Assembly (NCBI GenBank): GCA_016185865.1
Contig: JACPMU010000074.1
Coordinates: 1-7,411 of the forward strand
From: Candidatus Woesearchaeota archaeon
GTDB taxonomy: Archaea; Nanobdellota; Nanobdellia; Woesearchaeales; GW2011-AR4
Length of the DNA stretch: 7,411 nt
Direction: 5' to 3'
Within the stretch, counting starts at the first letter, position 1; each line of letters opens with the position of its first letter. This document shows positions 5,247 through 7,411 of this stretch, piece by piece. Below the pieces are notes generated by a model, which ran no database searches, was not told where the DNA came from, and was given only the letters and a program-made list of their open reading frames with translations. Made by a program: the position numbers and the translations under genes.

Positions 5247-6008
5247 ATGAAATGGCGCCTTATAGAGCAGCAGCCTTATTCTGCAGCCATGAACATGGCC
5301 ATAGACCATGCTGTTTATGAAAGCGTTGCTAATCAAAGAGAATATCCTACAATAAGGTTTTATAGGTGGAATAACAGCTCTGTTTCTATCGGCGCATACC
5401 AGAACCCAAAAGAAATAAACTTGGATGCATGCAAAAAGCACAATGTAGGCATTGTGAGAAGAATGACAGGTGGAAGGGCTGTTTTTCATGACAAGGCTGA
5501 TTTTACATACAGTGTAATTGCTCCAATCAGGGTTTTTAACTACAGCATTGAAAATGCCTACAGAGAAATTTGCTCCTGGATTATCAATGCCCTTGATGAT
5601 TTGGGAATCAAGGCAGCCCTGGAAAGCAAAAATGACATTGTTGTTAATGGCAAGAAGATATCAGGAAATGCCGCAAAGGCAATGGAAAAAGGAATATATC
5701 TGCAGCACGGCACCCTGGTTTACGGCATTGATTTTGATGTCATGCCTCAGGTTTTGAATGTTTCTGAAGATTTGATTAAGGAAAGAGTTACATCAATACT
5801 GCAACATAAAAAAATAAACCAGGAAAAAACATACAACACATTAAAAAACAGCTTCACCAAAAACAAAGAATTCAAAACAGAAGAGTTGTCAAAATACGAA
5901 TTAATGAGAGCGCAAGATTTGGCAAAAACAAAATATAATACAATAATGCTTCCTGCAGACACTTTGCTTAAGAATAAAGGAGCTTGTTATGTGGAAAGAG
6001 GTGGTTAG
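5247..6008 (+). CDS. lplA: Lipoate-protein ligase A (catalytic domain)
   Basis: The 253-residue enzyme activates lipoate with ATP and transfers it to a lysine in the lipoyl domain of E2 (or GcvH). It starts MKWRLIEQQPYSAAMNMAID, the usual beginning of the family. Key motifs are RRMTGGRAVFHD (71-82, lipoyl-AMP site), NDIVVNGKKISGNA (129-142, with Lys137 the likely catalytic lysine before I-S-G) and LQHGTLVYGID (152-162). The length matches archaeal LplA, which lacks the bacterial C-terminal accessory domain and in Thermoplasma needs a separate LplB. A short tail (about 170-253) contains the LIKERVTSI segment seen in relatives. No LplB is in view. The frame is open upstream to 4863, but that stretch lies opposite the dehydrogenase gene and reads as nonsense. 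The E2 substrate gene lies 600 bases downstream on the other strand. Confidence 0.95.
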   Translation: MKWRLIEQQPYSAAMNMAIDHAVYESVANQREYPTIRFYRWNNSSVSIGAYQNPKEINLDACKKHNVGIVRRMTGGRAVFHDKADFTYSVIAPIRVFNYSIENAYREICSWIINALDDLGIKAALESKNDIVVNGKKISGNAAKAMEKGIYLQHGTLVYGIDFDVMPQVLNVSEDLIKERVTSILQHKKINQEKTYNTLKNSFTKNKEFKTEELSKYELMRAQDLAKTKYNTIMLPADTLLKNKGACYVERGG

Positions 6009-6033
6009 AATATTAGTTTTTCAAACAATTAAC

Positions 6034-6045
6034 AAGAATATTCTT
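6034..6045. terminator. Palindrome between convergent gene ends
   Basis: AAGAATATTCTT is a perfect 12-base palindrome in the 39-base gap between the stops of lplA and the winged-helix gene. T-rich bases (AGTTTTTC at 6015-6022) precede it. It may act as a weak bidirectional terminator. Confidence 0.3.
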
Positions 6046-6047
6046 AA

Positions 6048-6542
6048 TTAACTCTTAGTTTGTTGGCTCGAAGTAGGAGGTTGAACATATATATGTTTTC
6101 TTGCATATTCTCTCATCCTAGCAAATGCATCTGGTAAATTAAATATAAGATAACGTGATTTAACAGGTGAATCTAAGAGTGAAGATAAAACAGCATGTGA
6201 CATTCGCTTTACACCCGTTCTAGTTACTTGGTCAATTTCATATTTGCCATCTCCAACATCTTTCATAAGACGAAGAGCGACATATCTGTCAAATGCTTTC
6301 TTAACATCCGCTGGATCTTCCTTCAAAGCTTTAGCTACTTCTGTAACATTAATTTGTGATATTTTTTGGCCATTAAGTAAATGAAAATAAGCAACTATTA
6401 AATCGTCATATCCTAATCCTGAAGGTAAGAATGGTTTTTGTAACTCTTTTTCGTCTAATCCTGAAGATGAGAACGGTTTTTGTAATTCTGACAAAGCAGC
6501 ACCTATATCCTCAGGTTTCCAAAGCAATTCGTCTAAAGTCAT
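6048..6542 (-). CDS. Winged-helix protein with an internal 14-residue duplication
   Basis: The 164-residue product has an acidic N-terminal part, a tandem pair LQKPFSSSGLDEKE / LQKPFLPSGLGYDD (residues 20-47), then a likely winged-helix core: helix DDLIVAYFHLLNGQK, helix-turn-helix INVTEVAKALKEDPADVKKAFDRYVALRLM (about 64-93), and a wing VGDGKYEIDQVTRTGV. A second helical region (115-150) may dimerise; the tail is polar (PPTSSQQTKS). It has no membrane segment. I do not recognise a named family; a DNA-binding regulator is likely. ATG at 6542 is preferred; GTG at 6551 in frame is an alternative, at the exact leaderless distance from the TATA box. Arginine codons include several CGT/CGA, whereas the flanking metabolic genes use AGA/AGG, so it may have a different origin. 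It sits between E2 and lplA. Confidence 0.6.
   Translation of the reverse strand: MTLDELLWKPEDIGAALSELQKPFSSSGLDEKELQKPFLPSGLGYDDLIVAYFHLLNGQKISQINVTEVAKALKEDPADVKKAFDRYVALRLMKDVGDGKYEIDQVTRTGVKRMSHAVLSSLLDSPVKSRYLIFNLPDAFARMREYARKHIYVQPPTSSQQTKS
6402..6485. repeat. Tandem 42-base duplication inside the winged-helix gene
   Basis: Two adjoining 42-base units (6402-6443 and 6444-6485) encode the repeated LQKPFxxSGL peptide. The best conserved parts, 6414-6445 and 6456-6487, match at 28 of 32 positions. The frame is kept, so this is an in-frame tandem duplication, fairly recent to judge by the few differences. Confidence 0.8.
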
Positions 6543-6553
6543 TTTAATCACTA

Positions 6554-6567
6554 CATAGGATACTATG
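6554..6567. promoter_or_regulatory. Inverted repeat CATAG-N4-CTATG at the predicted transcription start
   Basis: CATAGGATACTATG has perfect 5-base arms around GATA. It lies between the TATA box and the start codon of the winged-helix gene, where a bound protein would block initiation. It closely resembles the repeat at 3340-3353. Confidence 0.45.
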
Positions 6568-6569
6568 CC

Positions 6570-6586
6570 TGTTTATAAATCTTTCG
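6570..6586 (-). promoter_or_regulatory. Canonical archaeal promoter of the winged-helix gene
   Basis: The minus strand reads CGAAAGATTTATAAAC, a textbook BRE plus TATA. Its centre is about 25 bases before GTG 6551 and 33 before ATG 6542. The 14 bases GTTTATAAATCTTT recur at 2747-2760. Confidence 0.75.
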
Positions 6587-6607
6587 TTTCTTAGAAGTAG
6601 TGACAAA

Positions 6608-7411
6608 TTACTGGAAATCGCACAGCTGCAGCCTTTCCATCAAATCCATCATAAATCTTGCTGCCTGCGCCCCATCCACAATCCTGTGGTCATATGTCAA
6701 TGACAAGGGCAGCATCTTCCTTATTTCAACCTTGCCGGCTTTGACAGCTGGCTTTTCCATAATCCTGCCAACTCCTAGAATCGCGCTTTCAGGATAGTTA
6801 ATGATTGGAGTGAAGAACTCAACTCCAACAGAGCCAAGGTTAGAGACAGAGAAAGAGCTTCCTTTCAAATCCATGAGGTTGATTTTCCTGCTTCTGGCAT
6901 CATTAGCCAGTTTATCTATGTCTTTTGCGATTGTCTTGATGTCCTTTGCCTCAGCTCCCTTGACAACAGGCACAAACAAGCCTTCTTCTGTATCAACCGC
7001 AATCCCAATGTTGTAATATTTCTTTAAAATAATCTCCTCGCCTTCCAGTGAAGCGTTAAGATAAGGATGCTCCTTGAGGCACAAAGCAGCTGCCTTCACA
7101 ATGAATGGCATGAAAGTTAGCTTTATCCCTTCTTTCTCATAAGCAGCTTTTTCCTTTTCTCTTTTTGCAGTAAGCTCTGTCACATCAGCCTCGTGCATGT
7201 TTGTCAGCTGCGCTGCTGTGAATATTGATTCTGACATTTTGCTTGCAACTGTTTTTTTAACTCCATGAAAAGCTACCCTGTCAACGTATCCAAAAAAATC
7301 ATACTTTCTTGTTACCTTTATGCCGGATTCTTCTTTTTTAGGAGCAGTTCCAGCCGCTTTCTGCACATCATCGATTGTGATTCTTCCTTCAGGTCCTGTT
7401 CCTCTAATTAC
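6608..7411 (-). CDS. E2 acyltransferase of a 2-oxoacid dehydrogenase complex (N-terminus outside window)
   Basis: The frame is open through the right edge; GTG at 7366 is internal. The first residues in view, VIRGTGPEGRITIDDVQ, end a peripheral subunit-binding domain (the docking site for E1/E3). After a Pro/Lys/Glu linker comes the whole catalytic domain: DRVAFHGVKKTVASKMSES, FMPFIVKAAALCLKEHPYLNA, YYNIGIAVDTEEGLFVPVV, SFSVSNLGSVGVEFFTPIIN, and the active-site YDHRIVDG with the catalytic His and Asp. The enzyme passes an acyl group from lipoyl-lysine to CoA in pyruvate, branched-chain or related 2-oxoacid dehydrogenase complexes; the substrate cannot be told from this domain. The lipoyl domain lies outside the window. 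LplA, which would charge it, is encoded nearby. The gene ends 65 bases before the winged-helix start, with no clear terminator. Confidence 0.95.
   Translation of the reverse strand, partial: VIRGTGPEGRITIDDVQKAAGTAPKKEESGIKVTRKYDFFGYVDRVAFHGVKKTVASKMSESIFTAAQLTNMHEADVTELTAKREKEKAAYEKEGIKLTFMPFIVKAAALCLKEHPYLNASLEGEEIILKKYYNIGIAVDTEEGLFVPVVKGAEAKDIKTIAKDIDKLANDARSRKINLMDLKGSSFSVSNLGSVGVEFFTPIINYPESAILGVGRIMEKPAVKAGKVEIRKMLPLSLTYDHRIVDGAQAARFMMDLMERLQLCDFQ

Noticed and set aside
1..7411. CRISPR array, tRNA or rRNA genes
   Set aside because: No regularly spaced repeats, cloverleaf-like sequences or rRNA-like stretches were seen on reading both strands.

Overview
The window looks like an AT-rich archaeal genome, probably from the DPANN group (Woesearchaeota- or Pacearchaeota-like). 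That placement is an inference. It rests on near-canonical archaeal promoters (TATA elements about 25 bases upstream of start codons, some with a CGAAAG-type BRE), mostly leaderless starts without Shine-Dalgarno sites, short intergenic gaps, AGA/AGG arginine codons in the main genes, a CxxC-x17-CxxC mini zinc protein, and a COG2112-type kinase. No rRNA or tRNA gene is present, so taxonomy cannot be fixed from this window.

Layout: bases 1-977 (+) hold the 3' part of a gene that joins a HemK/PrmC-like methyltransferase (NPPY motif) to a COG2112-type kinase-like domain. It overlaps by four bases (ATGA) a membrane-anchored alpha/beta hydrolase (974-1954). Then comes a patch of accessory character, about 2000-3975. 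It contains a NYN-domain nuclease gene broken by a -1 frameshift (2000-2643, -), a probable transposase remnant (2741-2884), a small winged-helix protein (2922-3287), a 47-residue zinc mini-protein with a structured leader (3413-3556), and a small membrane protein of unknown role (3697-3975).

The right half is metabolic. A lipoprotein PQQ-type sugar dehydrogenase (3983-5173, -) diverges from lipoate-protein ligase A (5247-6008, +). A winged-helix protein with an internal 14-residue duplication (6048-6542, -) follows. Last is the E2 acyltransferase of a 2-oxoacid dehydrogenase complex (6608-7411, -, cut by the window edge). The ligase and E2 form a functional pair: LplA attaches lipoate to the E2 lipoyl domain, which lies outside the window.

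I do not see a complete new defence or mobile system. The points most worth a second look are the methyltransferase-kinase fusion, the NYN frameshift with its zinc-ribbon insert, the matching CATA(C/G)-N4-(G/C)TATG inverted repeats just downstream of two separate TATA boxes, the palindrome on the TATA box of the other winged-helix gene, and the leader of the zinc mini-protein.
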